From NCBI GenBank assembly GCA_004764695.1, contig SMSO01000031.1, forward strand, positions 8,494,761-8,558,760: a stretch of DNA of 64,000 bases. The letters run 5' to 3'. Source of the DNA: Schizochytrium sp. TIO01 (taxonomy: Eukaryota > Sar > Bigyra > Thraustochytrida > Thraustochytriidae). Positions 1 through 11,572 of the stretch are shown piece after piece. The notes beneath the pieces were generated by a model. That model did no database searches. It was not told where the DNA came from and was given only the letters and a program-made list of their open reading frames with translations. The translations under genes were made by a program, and so were the position numbers. How positions within the stretch are numbered: position 1 is the first letter of the stretch; each line of letters opens with the position of its first letter.

Positions 1-419
1 CCTTCTGGCTCGGGAGAGAGAGCTCCGGTTTGTGCCAGGCAGGGGCTGGCTGCAGAGAGTTTAGCTCGAGGTTGTGAGATCAGAAGGTGGGGGAGACAAA
101 GGAGACCCTGAGGACGACCACAGCTTCGGCAGCGGCACAGGTGAGGAGGATGACATGCATGCTGATAGATTCATGCAACATCGAATGTGACGGTGGATGA
201 AAGATATTCCTTCTTTTTCATTCATACATTCCTTCCTTCGCTCTGCACACTGCAGGCAACCGTCAAGAGCACCTATGTGTATCCAAATCTGAGGCAGGGA
301 TTACGATGATGACACTAGCTGCTGGTATCGATCGATCACTCGTGTTAAAATCATCTCCCCGTAACGACTTCCTCCGCGTCTTCCAGACTGCTCCTTCCTT
401 CCCGACTGGACTTCAAGTT

Positions 420-443
420 GGCAGCAGCAGCAGCAGCAGCAAC
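420..443. repeat. (CAG)n trinucleotide tract
   Basis: About seven consecutive CAG units followed by an interrupted CAACAG. In one frame it would encode polyalanine and in another polyglutamine or polyserine, but no ATG-started gene contains it. It is read as a plain microsatellite. Confidence 0.85.
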
Positions 444-889
444 AGCCTTTACCCAAGCGACTCTCCGGGCACTCCGGGGGTCTCTCTTCTCGGCGGCCTC
501 CTTGCACACAAAGCTACACAACAGTAATAATAAGACATCATCATTCCTTCATTTCGTCTCCTGCGCCTCACTCACACTCACAGTTCACAATCGCAATATC
601 ACCCAGGAAACTCGGGTCGGCCTGTTCTGCTGGAGCCGCAGGCTCCTGCGCACATCACAATCCTCCTCCTCCTCCTCCACCATGGCACCATTGTCCAAAC
701 CATGGAGAGCTGCGCTTCGTTGGCCAGCGTCACCTTGGGGCCCCTCCGTTTCGCCCACTCTCTTGCGTCATCTTTCGTCGCCGCTGCCCGAGCGCTAGCG
801 GCCTCCTAGCGAGAACGCTGGCGCTCGGATGCGGGAGCAGTCCTACTGAAGGCCTTAGGTACCCCTATCGAATAGAGTAAGCAGCAGAA

Positions 890-911
890 AGAGAGAGAGA
901 GAGAGAGAGAC
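890..911. repeat. (GA)n dinucleotide tract
   Basis: Uninterrupted GA repeat of about 10-11 units in the GC-rich left end. No gene is associated with it. Confidence 0.9.
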
Positions 912-987
912 AGAGATGTCCAAAAAGTCCGCTCGATCATGATCGAAGCGGAGCTTGAGAGGCAGGCTGGTTGGTGGGCTGAGGCAC

Positions 988-1008
988 GGCTGGCTGGCTG
1001 GCTGGCTG
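988..1008. repeat. (TGGC)n tetranucleotide tract
   Basis: About five consecutive TGGC units, preceded by related imperfect GGCTGG words from 961. A simple repeat only. Confidence 0.85.
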
Positions 1009-3825
1009 CAGCAGGCGGGTACACGGGGTGTCGCGAGTGCTGCGGAGATTGCAGCGAAGGAGATCAGTCGGCAGGTAAGTCGGTAAGTAAGTAAGCAAGC
1101 TCGGCAAGGCCACCGACAGCTCAGCTGGCGCCGCCGCTGCAGTACCCTAAGGTTAAGACTAGCAAGGGGCTAGCACCTGGCAATGGCCACCTGGATTGAA
1201 CTATTGATTGATTGATTTTCTTCCTGCCGCCTGCAAAACCTGCGCAACCCTGCAGTCTTCCGAGCCGGCGAAACTGCCGAGACAGAGGCGCCTGTGCCTC
1301 TGTGGCTGACAGGTGGCCGGCGATCGACGAGTCGAGGCGGAGCTGCCGTAGGCCCATGGAGGGAGGGAGGCCTGCCGTGACTGCCTGCAACACGATTGTA
1401 GCATGTTTGGGAGTGTGCACTGCGCGCATGTCCCCGAAGTCAGATGTGACCCACTTAAAAGGATGGCAAAGCAAAGGAGAAGAGATGAAGGAATGAAAGC
1501 GGAGAAGAGAAGGGCTCCAAGGCGCTCGCTTCCAAGGCTACGAACTGACTGCTTGGCCAGCAGGCACCGCACCGGGCTTGGCGATGTCGAGGCATTCAGA
1601 AGGCTCTAAGAAACGCACCCGGCAGGCTCTTCGGAGGCAGGATATGTAAAGTTGGCAAGATCGAAGAGACGAATGATTGCCTGGTCGAGGTACATGATGA
1701 GCCTTGGAAGGCTCTGGAGAAGACACGCGGGAAAGGGTGACAAGCGAGAAGAGAAGACCGAAGCGTCGCGGGGAGAGGGAGATGGTAGGGGGGTGTTGAA
1801 CGTACCTGTAAAAAGGCGGCACACGCGAAGGTGCAGGCAGCGGAGTTGAGCGATTGTCGAGGATGTGGGATGAAGGAGCGAATCCTCGAGTCTTGGCGGT
1901 TTTAAATATCCACCTTAAAAACGACGCTCTGACCCTCACTGGCGCCGCGCGTGGCCTGGTGGGATGCCTATTCCTCAGCCTTTTACGGGCCAAGTTATCC
2001 GCCTTAAACTACCTTAGGCGTGACGCTCCTCCACTGCAGCTGTGTAAGAGGTGTTTTTCATCAGTGGCGCCCCCTCACAGCTGCGGGGGAAACTGTGCAT
2101 CTGGGCGTGAACTCCTCTCGGAGGTTATGTTTTCCTACATGTTATGCCGAGAGGGAAAGCAGCTTCAGGAAGCAGGCAAAATTGAACCCATTCTGGGAAA
2201 GGCTGGGACTACTCCTACGAGTAGTACATAAGAGGTAGTATCCTCTCTTCAAAGGCCTTTTTTACTTTTTTCCGAGTCGTTAATTTAATTTAATTTAGTT
2301 TTTTTCGAATTATTTTTCTCAAAATAATAAAAATTATTACAATTTCAATTCGTTTGTTCTCTCTTTTTACTACTTTTTGTGTTTTGTTTGTTTTCGAAGT
2401 TTGTTTTCGAAGTTGTTTTCTCATGATAACTTGAAACCAAAACAGAGCCTCGAGAATGGCGGAGCGAGGGAACCCGGAAACCAACCATCCATTCAGGGCC
2501 TCGACAACGGAGTCAAGACTGGCCCCCGCGAGGCCCGCTCGTTGAGATGCTGTGCGGGGGCTTCGTCTGTTCCTTGACTAGGCGACCAGGCCAGTTTCCA
2601 GGTCATTGATTGCTACGGTGCCAAGAGTCCTCCGCTGGCGGGCGTGGGCCTCGACCTTCCCCTCCATATGCTGCAACGTCAGCAGACAGAGCAGAATTCA
2701 ATGCTCACCGTCATGGCCTGGACTCGACACAAAACTTCGTCTTAGACAGAGCTTGCAGAGTTCGCAGAGCTTATAGCCATGTCCGAACTTTGCTCAGGTT
2801 GGGCAAACTGAGCTCGTTCTTGAACCTAAGGCAGAGGAGGATCGCCGTCTTGAAGAGAGTCCACACGATATCCAAGACCAGCGGAGATTGGGTTCACATT
2901 TCACTCATCGTCGGGAACGTGATGGCGGAGAAGCTCAACCTGCTGCTGCTGCTGGGCGGAGAAGCAGTGAGGAACCGGAAAGATTCGACTCTCGTCTACT
3001 CTGTCAACCTTCGATGAAGCTTTCGCTCCGTAATAGCGGGTGCATGGTTAGTGGGTGTGTGTACTTCGTAGAGTTGGGGTTCTGTAGTTACGGAGTACCG
3101 TATCACCGTATCATAGCTTGATGGCGGGGAGACCATCCAAGCCGGTGTATTGGGCCACGAAGCACGAGCTGCTGGGCGTCGTGGTGAATGCAGAGAGGAA
3201 AGAAGAGCCGTGTACGCAGCCGCCACCCGTTTAGGAAAATCGATCTCAAAGCTGCTGGGACTCGGGCTCGAAATTGAGAGTTTACCCGTTTCTGCGGCGA
3301 GGTGCTCCAGAATGCAATCGTTAACTTCGTGGCCGTTTGATCTTGAAGGTGACACCGTCGGTGTTTTATGGCTCCGGAAACCGTTTCGCTGGCGTCGCTA
3401 ATGGGGGTCAAGCCGCGCAACTATCAGAATCGTTTTGGAAGGAAGCCGAAGAACAGCCTGTCTAGTAGCGGTGCTAGTACCTAAGGAAGAAGCGGAGCTC
3501 ACACCAACTTGACAAGAACAGAGTGAAACCTTCAATGTTCGAAGAGTTTCTTTTTTTTTTTTTTGAGGATTTTCTTGGAACAATTTTCAAGTTTTAGAGT
3601 CCACTTCCATTTTTTGTTTTTTAATTAATAAAAAGGAAAGTGCCACCATACAACAATTGCACAGTACATATGTTATTTCACGCCCTCGCGCACTACAAAC
3701 CCACTATGCAGCTCGCTCGCTCGGGTTGCATCTGCGCTACTCCTTAGCATAGAACCTTGTTGATCTTGATTTGAAGCGAACAAAGAAATTAAAAATTATG
3801 ATGCCCCGTACCTGAATGCATGTAA

Positions 3826-3882
3826 GTATGTATGTATGTATGTATGTATGTATGTATGTATGTATGTATGTATGTATGTATG
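3826..3882. repeat. (GTAT)n microsatellite
   Basis: About 14 perfect tetranucleotide units, 57 bp, uninterrupted. No coding context. A perfect tract of this length is likely to vary in length between strains. Confidence 0.95.
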
Positions 3883-4761
3883 CCTAGCATCATGGTGCGG
3901 ATGGACTTCGATGGCTACCAGAGTCTTGTACTTGTATTCCCACCAGTACACGCTTCTCTATTGTCCACGTGGGCAATTGTAAGTGATAGATGATTCATGT
4001 CTCTCAACAATCACAGTGTATATAGTTGACAAAGTTTAAGTTGTATCATAGCAAGTTCGGGTTATAGTTAACATTCGAGTGTGTATACTTCTTTTGGTAA
4101 GCACTTTGATCAATACCTATCTGATAGTCTTTAAAGGTCTTTGTCAAAACCCAAATTTTCAAAATTAACGAGACATTGTAAGGAAAATAGGCCTGAAGGA
4201 GACATCCAACAGCTTTTAGAGCATACCAGGGTGCTCTGGTAATGTGTAATGTCAAATCAGGACATGAGAAATCTCGCTGTCAAGTGTGAATGACATATGG
4301 TTCTACTGAAACACATAAGTATTTGAATGGAAGAGTCCGAGCAAAGAGTAAGCGCAGTTTGGGTTGTTAAGATGACTTCTTGCATAATGTCTTTTCTGCT
4401 GTGTCTTTGCCATGATCTTGGGACGTCATGCTAAATACAAATCTTAGCACAGAGCTGATGACACCTGCTGAATTGAACTCATCAAACCTACTGTGGTGTT
4501 CAGGTTGCGACCTTAATTATATCCTGGCTTCATAATAATATATTTACATAGTGATGTGTCGTGCCACCCTGATGAACCGAAAAGCCGTCTGTGTCAGAAA
4601 AAGATTGGTGAAAACTCGCGTTTCTCTGCAGCGTTCCCGTGTCTTTGTATATTTTCACATATAGTTTTAAAAGATTGATGCAAGCGAAATAGTTCTATCT
4701 TTGTTTATAGAAAATAAACATGAGGGACGATGACGACACGATAATAGAAAAGAGGCCTATT

Positions 4762-4800
4762 TAATAAATAAATAAATAAATAAATATATATATATAATAT
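4762..4800. repeat. (TAAA)n followed by (TA)n
   Basis: Six or so AATA/TAAA units grade directly into a TA dinucleotide run. Simple repeat in the leader-side spacer of the next gene. Confidence 0.85.
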
Positions 4801-5058
4801 AAAGGGCAATGGTAGAAAGAATAGAATCGAATAAAAAATTAGACTTTGCATCTTTGGGGCGAGGCTCTGCATACTATAGAGTCTCTCACTCAGTGGGGGA
4901 TAGATAAATCACGAAATCTTCGCTGGGAGCGCGGAGATAGGTAGCTACTTCAACAGCTAGCGCAACAAAGGACGACTCAACACAGGGGGGGGTGTAAATC
5001 AATTGTAACAACGTCTTTACTGTTGTCTCTGCGGAGTTTTCGATATTCAGAGTTCGCC

Positions 5059-6687
5059 ATGGCAGTGGTGCTGGATGTCTCGAAGAAACAGCTGCATGAG
5101 CTTGTGGACGACGCCGGCCTTGGCGGCAAATTCGCAGCTGTAGGACTCGTGAGCGATGAAACTGCTCTAGACAAACTTGAAAGCAACAAAGCCTTCGGTA
5201 GTCAGGATGACTTAGTGAGTCAGGCAGCAACTCTCGCGGTGCAGGTTCAATTTGTGGTGCAGCAAATCATGCGTGAGCTTGGACCTTTAGACAAAATAGA
5301 GAGATATTGGCGTCGCAGACTGCGTGAAAGGTTCACAATTCTGGGGCTCGTACGTCTGAAGATTGCCCCCGATGACCCTGCGGAAGAAATCATTCAGGTT
5401 CGGGAGCAACAAATTCTGGGTAGACGTGCACTCGGACGATGTGAAATCATCATGCATGGACTTCAACGCGTATCTAGTGGGGAGTTGAGCGGCGCAGAAG
5501 CCAAAACACAAATTCGGGCTGCAGAGGAATTCCTTGACCAAATAATGCACCTTGAAGGAGGCGCTTCGCACCCGGAACGCGTGAGAGCACTCCTCGATGA
5601 TAGAAAGCAAGCCCTCACTGTCGATGGAGACCGTGTAAGCAACCTGAAAGAGCGCGTGCCGCTATTCGACCGTCTTTTTACGCCCAAACAAGTCCTCAAA
5701 ATCGCAGTGGGCGGCGTCGCAGCATTTTTTGTAGCACGTAATGCCCTTCGTTTCATTCGTTTCGTGACAAGTGTGGACGATGAGACGGGAGGCGGGATTG
5801 TACACAAGGCTCAGACTGGAATTGTCAAGCTACGCACCGAGGCTACAGATGCAGCCACAAATATCAAAGCGGGTCATTTGCCTCTCCGCCAGCAAGCTGT
5901 CCTGTTTTATGATTGGATCTGTGACCATGTTATTCTCCCGTCGCGCTCCATTGCCGAGCAGATGTTTCTACGCTCAGAGCGAGAAGCATCCAAACGGTCT
6001 TCTGATGAGATGGCCGTGAAGGATGCCCGCCAGAGTCTGCGCCGAATGATTGAAAACCATCGTGAGGCTACGAACGGTCCGCATGAAATCCCTGAAAGCA
6101 AGATCACCGAGTCTGATCTCAAACTAATCTCCAGAGATTATGAAAAAGAAATCCAAGCTCCTATCCGCGGGGTGGTTTCGGGCCATCTCGTAGAGCTCGC
6201 TCTTATTCAAGTTCAATATGTCAAAACTGAGTTGCTCGATGCTATGCTCTTGATTGATACCCTCTTGGAGGAAAACAAGTTCAATACTCAACTTGTTGTG
6301 CTTGCTCCAGCGCTGCTCATGCTGGGAGCGCTCTACAACGGGACACGGTCTCTGTACTACATGCTCATCAATGATACGCAGAGCCGGAACCAAGTCCGTA
6401 GGAATTTACGTGATGAAGCGCTTGAGCTTGCTGCTAGTCTGAACGCTCTTCATCGTTCTCCAGCTAGTAATTCACAGTCACAGGTTGAAGAACGCCATGC
6501 GGAGCGTGAAGGTCGAATTACTGAGGCTGCTTTCCGGCTTCGTCGCACGATGGCAAACTCCCCTATGCTTCATGTTGAGGATCCTGACGAGATCCTTAGT
6601 GCAGTGTTGGGTCGTACTGGCCTCTCCCCCGATGCTCGCATGGCCGCATGTAACCAGCTTTTGTTGCTAATTTGCACAGCCGCATGA
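5059..6687 (+). CDS. NCA2/DGS1-family mitochondrial membrane protein
   Basis: Encodes 542 residues with no intron. The C-terminal third carries the family signature: a segment reading KEIQAPIRGVVSGHLVELAL, then IQVQ and a run of acidic and hydrophobic residues, then a hydrophobic stretch (about residues 417-435) that should be a membrane span. A second hydrophobic stretch lies near residues 223-242 (VLKIAVGGVAAFFVARN). NCA2 in yeast affects expression of the mitochondrially encoded ATP synthase subunits 6 and 8, and the plant relative DGS1 is a mitochondrial outer-membrane protein linked to lipid traffic; the role here is inferred from the family. An in-frame TTG lies upstream at 5023, but the first ATG at 5059, in a GCCATGG context, is taken as the start. 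The next gene on the same strand starts 1.5 kb away, so no co-transcription is implied. Confidence 0.85.
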   Translation: MAVVLDVSKKQLHELVDDAGLGGKFAAVGLVSDETALDKLESNKAFGSQDDLVSQAATLAVQVQFVVQQIMRELGPLDKIERYWRRRLRERFTILGLVRLKIAPDDPAEEIIQVREQQILGRRALGRCEIIMHGLQRVSSGELSGAEAKTQIRAAEEFLDQIMHLEGGASHPERVRALLDDRKQALTVDGDRVSNLKERVPLFDRLFTPKQVLKIAVGGVAAFFVARNALRFIRFVTSVDDETGGGIVHKAQTGIVKLRTEATDAATNIKAGHLPLRQQAVLFYDWICDHVILPSRSIAEQMFLRSEREASKRSSDEMAVKDARQSLRRMIENHREATNGPHEIPESKITESDLKLISRDYEKEIQAPIRGVVSGHLVELALIQVQYVKTELLDAMLLIDTLLEENKFNTQLVVLAPALLMLGALYNGTRSLYYMLINDTQSRNQVRRNLRDEALELAASLNALHRSPASNSQSQVEERHAEREGRITEAAFRLRRTMANSPMLHVEDPDEILSAVLGRTGLSPDARMAACNQLLLLICTAA

Positions 6688-8220
6688 TTTGATGGAACCG
6701 TTTATTGGTTAGTGTGCTAAATGATTTTGATTCCAGCATATTTTATTTTTTTAATTTAAAAAAGAAAGAAAAAAAGTCTTAATTAATGTTGAACTCGTCT
6801 GCACCATGCAATTTTTACTTGACTTCAACACAACAATGCAAAATACGTCTAGGCAGATTTAATATACGCCCCAACAAACCGAGCTTTGAGTGGTAGTCTT
6901 GAGAGTCGTAGCTAAGCTATGTTGTCGTAAGAAAATGTACCATTTGCCAACAATGTTTTTATAGCATCACTGACTTGCCAATCTTCCTTGTGGGAGGTTG
7001 TATATTTATTTAGTTAAAAAAAAATTAAATTAAATTAATCTATGTTCAAGTTTTCTAATATTAAAATTAGAAATAATATTATTATTTTTTCCCTCAAGCA
7101 TCCTTGTGGGAGGTTATATATTTATTTAGTTAAAAAATGAAATAAAAATGTAATATTTTTGTTCAAGCTTTCTTATTTAAAAATTAATCTTTTTTTGTTC
7201 TTATTATTCGTGGTTGAACAATAGAAAATTTCAACAAATCCGTTGAGTTTTTGTATAAGCAATCACTGATGTGTCCAGTTTGTGCTCAGCATCTCTCATT
7301 TTGGCGGCCATCCAATAACTAGAATATATCCTCAGAAAACAACATGCAAATGCAACTTACATTTCATTCTACCTCCTTAGCTGTCGGGAACCAGACTCGG
7401 CAAAAAACAAAACAACAGTACAGTCAAACGGAAGCTTCTCAGTGTGATCATCGAGATAGTCCTCGACGCTTCTTCTGAAATAGCGGAAACAGCGGAATAG
7501 TTTCTCCTGCACACTGTTATTGTGAAATTATTGTTAAAAACGGCCACGGAAACCCGCAACAGCGAACATTCGTATAGTTCGCCTACTGACTACTTAACGA
7601 AAATGTCCTTTAAATACACGCGCTCTAAAATAAAAGACAAGCAATCTATAGTTTCGAATCTCCATGACATTATCACATATTCTATAATGACATATGTGTT
7701 CATAGCGTTCAAGAAAGACTTGGATTGATTCAAAGAGAGATGGTTCGTTGGCCATTAAACAATTTTAATATAGTAAACGCTCTTTCTTTATGTTTGAAGT
7801 TCTCATTTGCCATGCAGGATCAGTTTCACGATAAATGAGTGCCTCGTAAAGAGCTGTAGAACATTTTGTAGGAGAAAATTGTAAACTACCATAAATACTA
7901 ATTACTTTGTTGCGTTTGCAGATAACACAAGTCAATTGTCGGAATATTCTGTACACCTATTGACACGTCAATGGTAAAGGCTTTTTCTTGGTGCCACAAA
8001 CAAACATACATACACACGAAGGTTTAAGCAGCAAATTCTTAAAATCTCATCGATTCTAAGCTATCATACTGTGTCGAGTTTCATCTTTTCGTGGGGCAAA
8101 AGGTAGCAGGAAAGACATCAACGCGACAAGCTCAGAAATATTGAATGTAAAGTAGACATCCATACGTGGAATCTAGACTTTACATGGATTAGAGAACCCT
8201 TCTTGCTTGTGGCAAAAGCT
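6688..8220. other. AT-rich intergenic spacer
   Basis: No supported gene. Holds a partly duplicated AT-rich block (6985-7136) and several short open frames lacking credible starts or composition. The final part presumably contains the promoter of the cyclase-like gene, but no element is recognisable. Confidence 0.5.
6985..7136. repeat. Imperfect tandem duplication, 116-bp spacing
   Basis: A 36-base word beginning TCCTTGTGGGAGGTT and ending in TTTAGTTAAAAA occurs at 6985-7020 and again at 7101-7136 with a single G/A difference. The DNA after each copy is also related (GTTCAAG followed by TTTTCTAAT or CTTTCTTAT), so the whole unit of roughly 110 bp seems to have been duplicated and then to have diverged by small indels. 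Confidence 0.75.
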
Positions 8221-11200
8221 ATGGAACCATTTCAGCAGAGCAATAGTGACGTTTCTCAAACTGGCTCACAGCTCTTCCTTGGCAAAGCAGCTGCGCCAGC
8301 CGTCCATGCCCCCAAGAAAGGACGTACACCTAAACTTTCCTTTGTTGCTCCCCATGTGAAAAGCTCAATAACAAACAATGGAAAATACAAACAAAGAGTT
8401 GGATTCTTCTCAAAATAAAGCTGCAAAGTGTATACAAGATTTTATCAGGGAAACAACGATCAAGCAAATTCGCAAACAAGTCAAGCATCAGATCGAGCAG
8501 AGTTATCTACAACTTCAATTTCACCGCGAGGATATATTCTCTGATTCTGCTCAGCAGATTGATGATGATGTTGGTAATCTTTGTGGTCTTACCCCCGGTA
8601 TTTTGCAGTGGCTACTACGTACCAAAGGGACACAAGCGCTGGCATCACGCTCTACTCACCTTCTTCAAGGGGCAGTTCTTTGCATTACCATTGCAAAACT
8701 TTCTCAATTCATAGAAGAAAATGAATTATCGTTTTCACGTCAAGGATTAGTCTTGGGCAGTTACTTAGATCCCATCGCTAACGATGGAAGTAAACCACAG
8801 GTCAGCCATTCTTCAGGAGACATGCTTTCTCAGCTTTGGAGCAAGATTATAAATCATATAAATCGGTTCGAGGGGGACATAATGAAATATTATGATGAGA
8901 CCCTTCAAGTTATCTTCCCGTTGGAGGCCCTCTTCCCTCAGGAGAAAAAGATAAACGTCACGAGACTTCAATGTCAAAGAAGAGCTCTTCTTTGCGCTCT
9001 TGAACTGTCAAAAGCTTTTCAAACTCTTGAAATAAATGAAATAGTACTTGCAAAAGATCACATGGAACTTCAAATGGGACTTGCTTTTGGAGAATTCCAG
9101 TTGGATATACTTGGTTCTTCAACGCGACGGGAGTTCCTTGTATCTGGTGAGACGTACTTTGAAGCCTTAACCTATGTGAAAAGTCATTACCATTTGAAAT
9201 ACTCGCTCACAAAAGTATTGAGGATATCACAAGTCAGCTCGTGCTCTCAAGCACATTTGTAAGATTAAGGATCAACGATCCTAACACACATACTAAAGAT
9301 CTTCATGAAAGTCTACTTCAAAGTAAGGACTACATAAACCTGTGCCAACATGATGATCCATACGGGTTTGGCAATATGGCTGGTCAACTTAATACTGTTA
9401 GGATGACTCCTTCTTTCTCCAGCTTTATAAAACTGGACAACTCGTCTGAAATTCGGTACACGAGCGGATTGCGTTCGATTAATCCGAGTAGTTCATTTAC
9501 GGGCACGAGAGATAATTTACTTCGTGAAAACAGTAACGCTACATTTTTCAGTCGGCGTCCGTCAAACCTACTTGAGGAACTCCCTCTCCAAGTGAGTATT
9601 GCCCCGTTTGTTCCTAGTCGACTTATGGTCAACTTGGTGCTTGAGAAATTCGTACCACAATTTGAACGCACATATTACTCTGCTGCTACGCTCGTTATTC
9701 CTGACATAGTTCTAGATAAGAAAAAAGCTGACCTTAAGCGGACCCAGCTGTGCCATTCTCTGGTTTCGAATCATGTACGCGCTCAACTTGGAGAGCTGGT
9801 GAATGCTTGGGTCGATGGGCGTGGGTATGTAATTTTAGCTCTTTTTGGAGAACTGTGTACCAACCCAGAGGCCATGTGTGTTGCAGCAATGATGAATATT
9901 ATACAATCTTTGGGCGACTTGAATATAAGTGTAGGAATTGGAGTAGCATCTGGACTTTGTAGAGTTGGGCTTGTAGGATATTCATATCGATTCGTTTATT
10001 GTTGTACAGGTAGAAATAAAGATTTGTCATTAAATCTAGCAAGTCGTGCAGCTTCACCAATACGCTTTAAGTCTTGGAACAAGTCTATAATTCTAGTAGA
10101 CCAAAATGACGTTTCTTGGATTGCCCAAATACAATACGCAAGAGTTTGCTATGGGTCTACTCTTTATACACGGTTTCGAAGAAAATCTTGAAGTATTTAT
10201 GCCACTCATAGATGCATCACAAGCACCTAGCGAAGAGAACCAACAGTTGTTTGTCGAACTATCCTTTCTAGGTAGAGTAGAGGTTGTTAAGGCTGCAAGC
10301 GTAGATGGTCTTGTTCACGACCACTCCAAATGGCAACGGTTGGAAAGGACAGGTATGAACATTTCAAGGCTCACTCTTGGAATAAAAAATGCCAAAACTG
10401 TACAAGCGATTATCAAGGTTATTACTATCATGAGCCTCGTTAGCCCTCGAATACACATTGCTATATTAGATTCTTTCTTCGCAGATACTTTGATGACAGC
10501 AGAGGAATTAATGGATGCAGTGAAGGATATTCAGCAGCGGCTCCAGATGGTGCAAAGCCTAGGCCAGGGACTTTATAAGGCAAATAGCGTCACAGACACT
10601 TTTCTGCCTATCTATGCGAGCTTAATGCCAGCGTTTCGAATGCAGACTCATGCACGGCTTGCTGACATATATAAGTCCCATTTAGTCATCAGTGGGTTGG
10701 AAGGTATGTCACGAAGGGTTCTACGTATCATCATTGGATCTCATTACTCAAGAGCTGGCGCGAATCGATGCTTCGAAGGGGCAGTCTACATGAATCAAGC
10801 TCTGTCACAATGTCTTCGAGAGGATCCTCAAAAGGCGATCATGCTGGCGAAGGAAAGTTGTCAAATAACAACCTTATGGCAGAGCTTACAGATGGCTCGT
10901 GGTGAATTAATATCCGCGCAGGCTCAATTTCGTGTAGGTAGATATTATAGGAAATTAGGCAAAGAAAAGAAGAGTTTTCACTCACTGGTAGGCTGCCTGC
11001 GCTCATTCCAGGAGTTGAGCCCATTGCTACATCCAAAATGCTCCAACAAAACAATGTGTTCGTATTTTAACACAGACATTGAGATTTGCGACTGTCATTC
11101 TCTTGCGCAAGATTTTAAGGGCTTTTTATTTATTCACCATGCGCAGGATCAATACTCAAAGTTTCATTTTCGGTGTCTCAAGGTTCGTACTACCCCAACA

Positions 11201-11572
11201 AGCTTTATGGTGGGCCCAGTGGAATGCATACTTAATGATTCAATTGAAGATGAAAAACCGAACTCAACTATTAATTGTGAGATGCAACGAATCAGCATAG
11301 AGGAAGCTGAGAAACATTACAAGCTCGGTATTCCACCCTTAGGGCCAAGCCAAAGTGCCTTCTATCGTATCCGCCTAATGAATCGACACTCCAGAGATTA
11401 CATTCTTCAAAGTTTTTACTACCTGGGAGAAATTTCACTCAAAACTCAAGCACGAGAGATGACACGGGTCCCAGAAAAGGTGCGGGGGGGAACTTCAGCA
11501 TCTGTTCCACGATCAAGTCAAGACACAAATAAGGATGACCAGCCAAAATCTAAAACATGTGCAATTCAATAA
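8221..11572 (+). CDS. Degenerate soluble adenylyl cyclase (ADCY10-like), spliced model
   Basis: Four open segments in alternating frames join through three proposed short introns (8356-8398, 9259-9311, 10096-10144) into 1068 residues. Residues about 53-75 resemble an IQ-type helix (AAKCIQDFIRE). Residues about 135-300 match the C1 half of soluble cyclases: VLCITIAKLSQF, EGDIMKYYDETLQ, then GLAFGEF and REFLVSGETYFEA. The C2 half carries ISVGIGVASG, GLVGYSYRFVY and LNLASRAAS. The first metal-binding Asp of the usual ADISGFT motif is Thr (about residue 142), while the second Asp (about 211) remains. The rest is helical, TPR-like sequence with no P-loop, and the protein is much shorter than the roughly 1600 residues of mammalian ADCY10. 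A catalytically inactive or regulatory cyclase homologue is likely. The exact third splice junction is uncertain, and frameshift decay instead of introns cannot be excluded. The TTG at 8203 is discounted in favour of the ATG at 8221. Confidence 0.7.
8356..8398 (+). other. Proposed 43-nt intron 1 of the cyclase-like gene
   Basis: Begins GTGAAAAG and ends AAGAG. Removing it joins frame 1 to the frame that carries the IQ-like helix and avoids the stop at 8416-8418. No other GT-AG pair restores frame while keeping the AAKCIQ residues, but the acceptor is weak. Confidence 0.45.
9259..9311 (+). other. Proposed 53-nt intron 2 of the cyclase-like gene
   Basis: Starts with a consensus GTAAGAT donor exactly before the in-frame TAA, contains a CCTAAC branch-like word at about 9280-9285, and ends in GAAAG. 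Its length restores the downstream frame, giving a continuous C1-to-C2 protein. This is the best supported of the three. Confidence 0.6.
10096..10144 (+). other. Proposed 49-nt intron 3 of the cyclase-like gene (uncertain)
   Basis: GTAGACC to AAGAG would restore frame between the C2 domain and the helical C-terminal part and matches the size of the other two introns. It would, however, remove residues reading VDQNDVS that look homologous to the end of the C2 domain. Alternatives include donors at 10111, 10144 or 10155 with later acceptors, or a true frameshift. Confidence 0.3.

Larger units (their letters stand above)
1..2250. other. GC-rich region without a supported gene
   Basis: No reading frame here has an ATG start, convincing composition and a recognisable domain. 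The longest open frames begin at TTG or run across simple repeats. The stretch is clearly richer in G+C than the AT-rich DNA that starts near 2250. It contains (CAG)n, (GA)n and (TGGC)n tracts and a run of GTAAGT-like words near 1072-1097. It could be the 5' end or untranslated part of a spliced gene lying mostly to the left, but nothing seen proves that. Confidence 0.5.
2251..5058. other. AT-rich spacer upstream of the NCA2-type gene
   Basis: Contains T- and A-rich runs (for example 3549-3565), the GTAT microsatellite at 3826-3882 and a TAAA/TA tract at 4762-4800. Between about 2774 and 3121 one forward frame stays open and reads as charged, coding-like sequence, preceded by an AG that could act as a 3' splice site, but it has no ATG and no recognised domain. 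The last few hundred bases before 5059 presumably include the promoter and leader of the downstream gene; no specific element is recognised. Confidence 0.4.

Noticed and set aside
418..798. 126-residue ORF starting with an alanine run
   Set aside because: It starts at TTG rather than ATG, the alanine run is the CAG microsatellite, and the remainder looks like Ser-rich low complexity.
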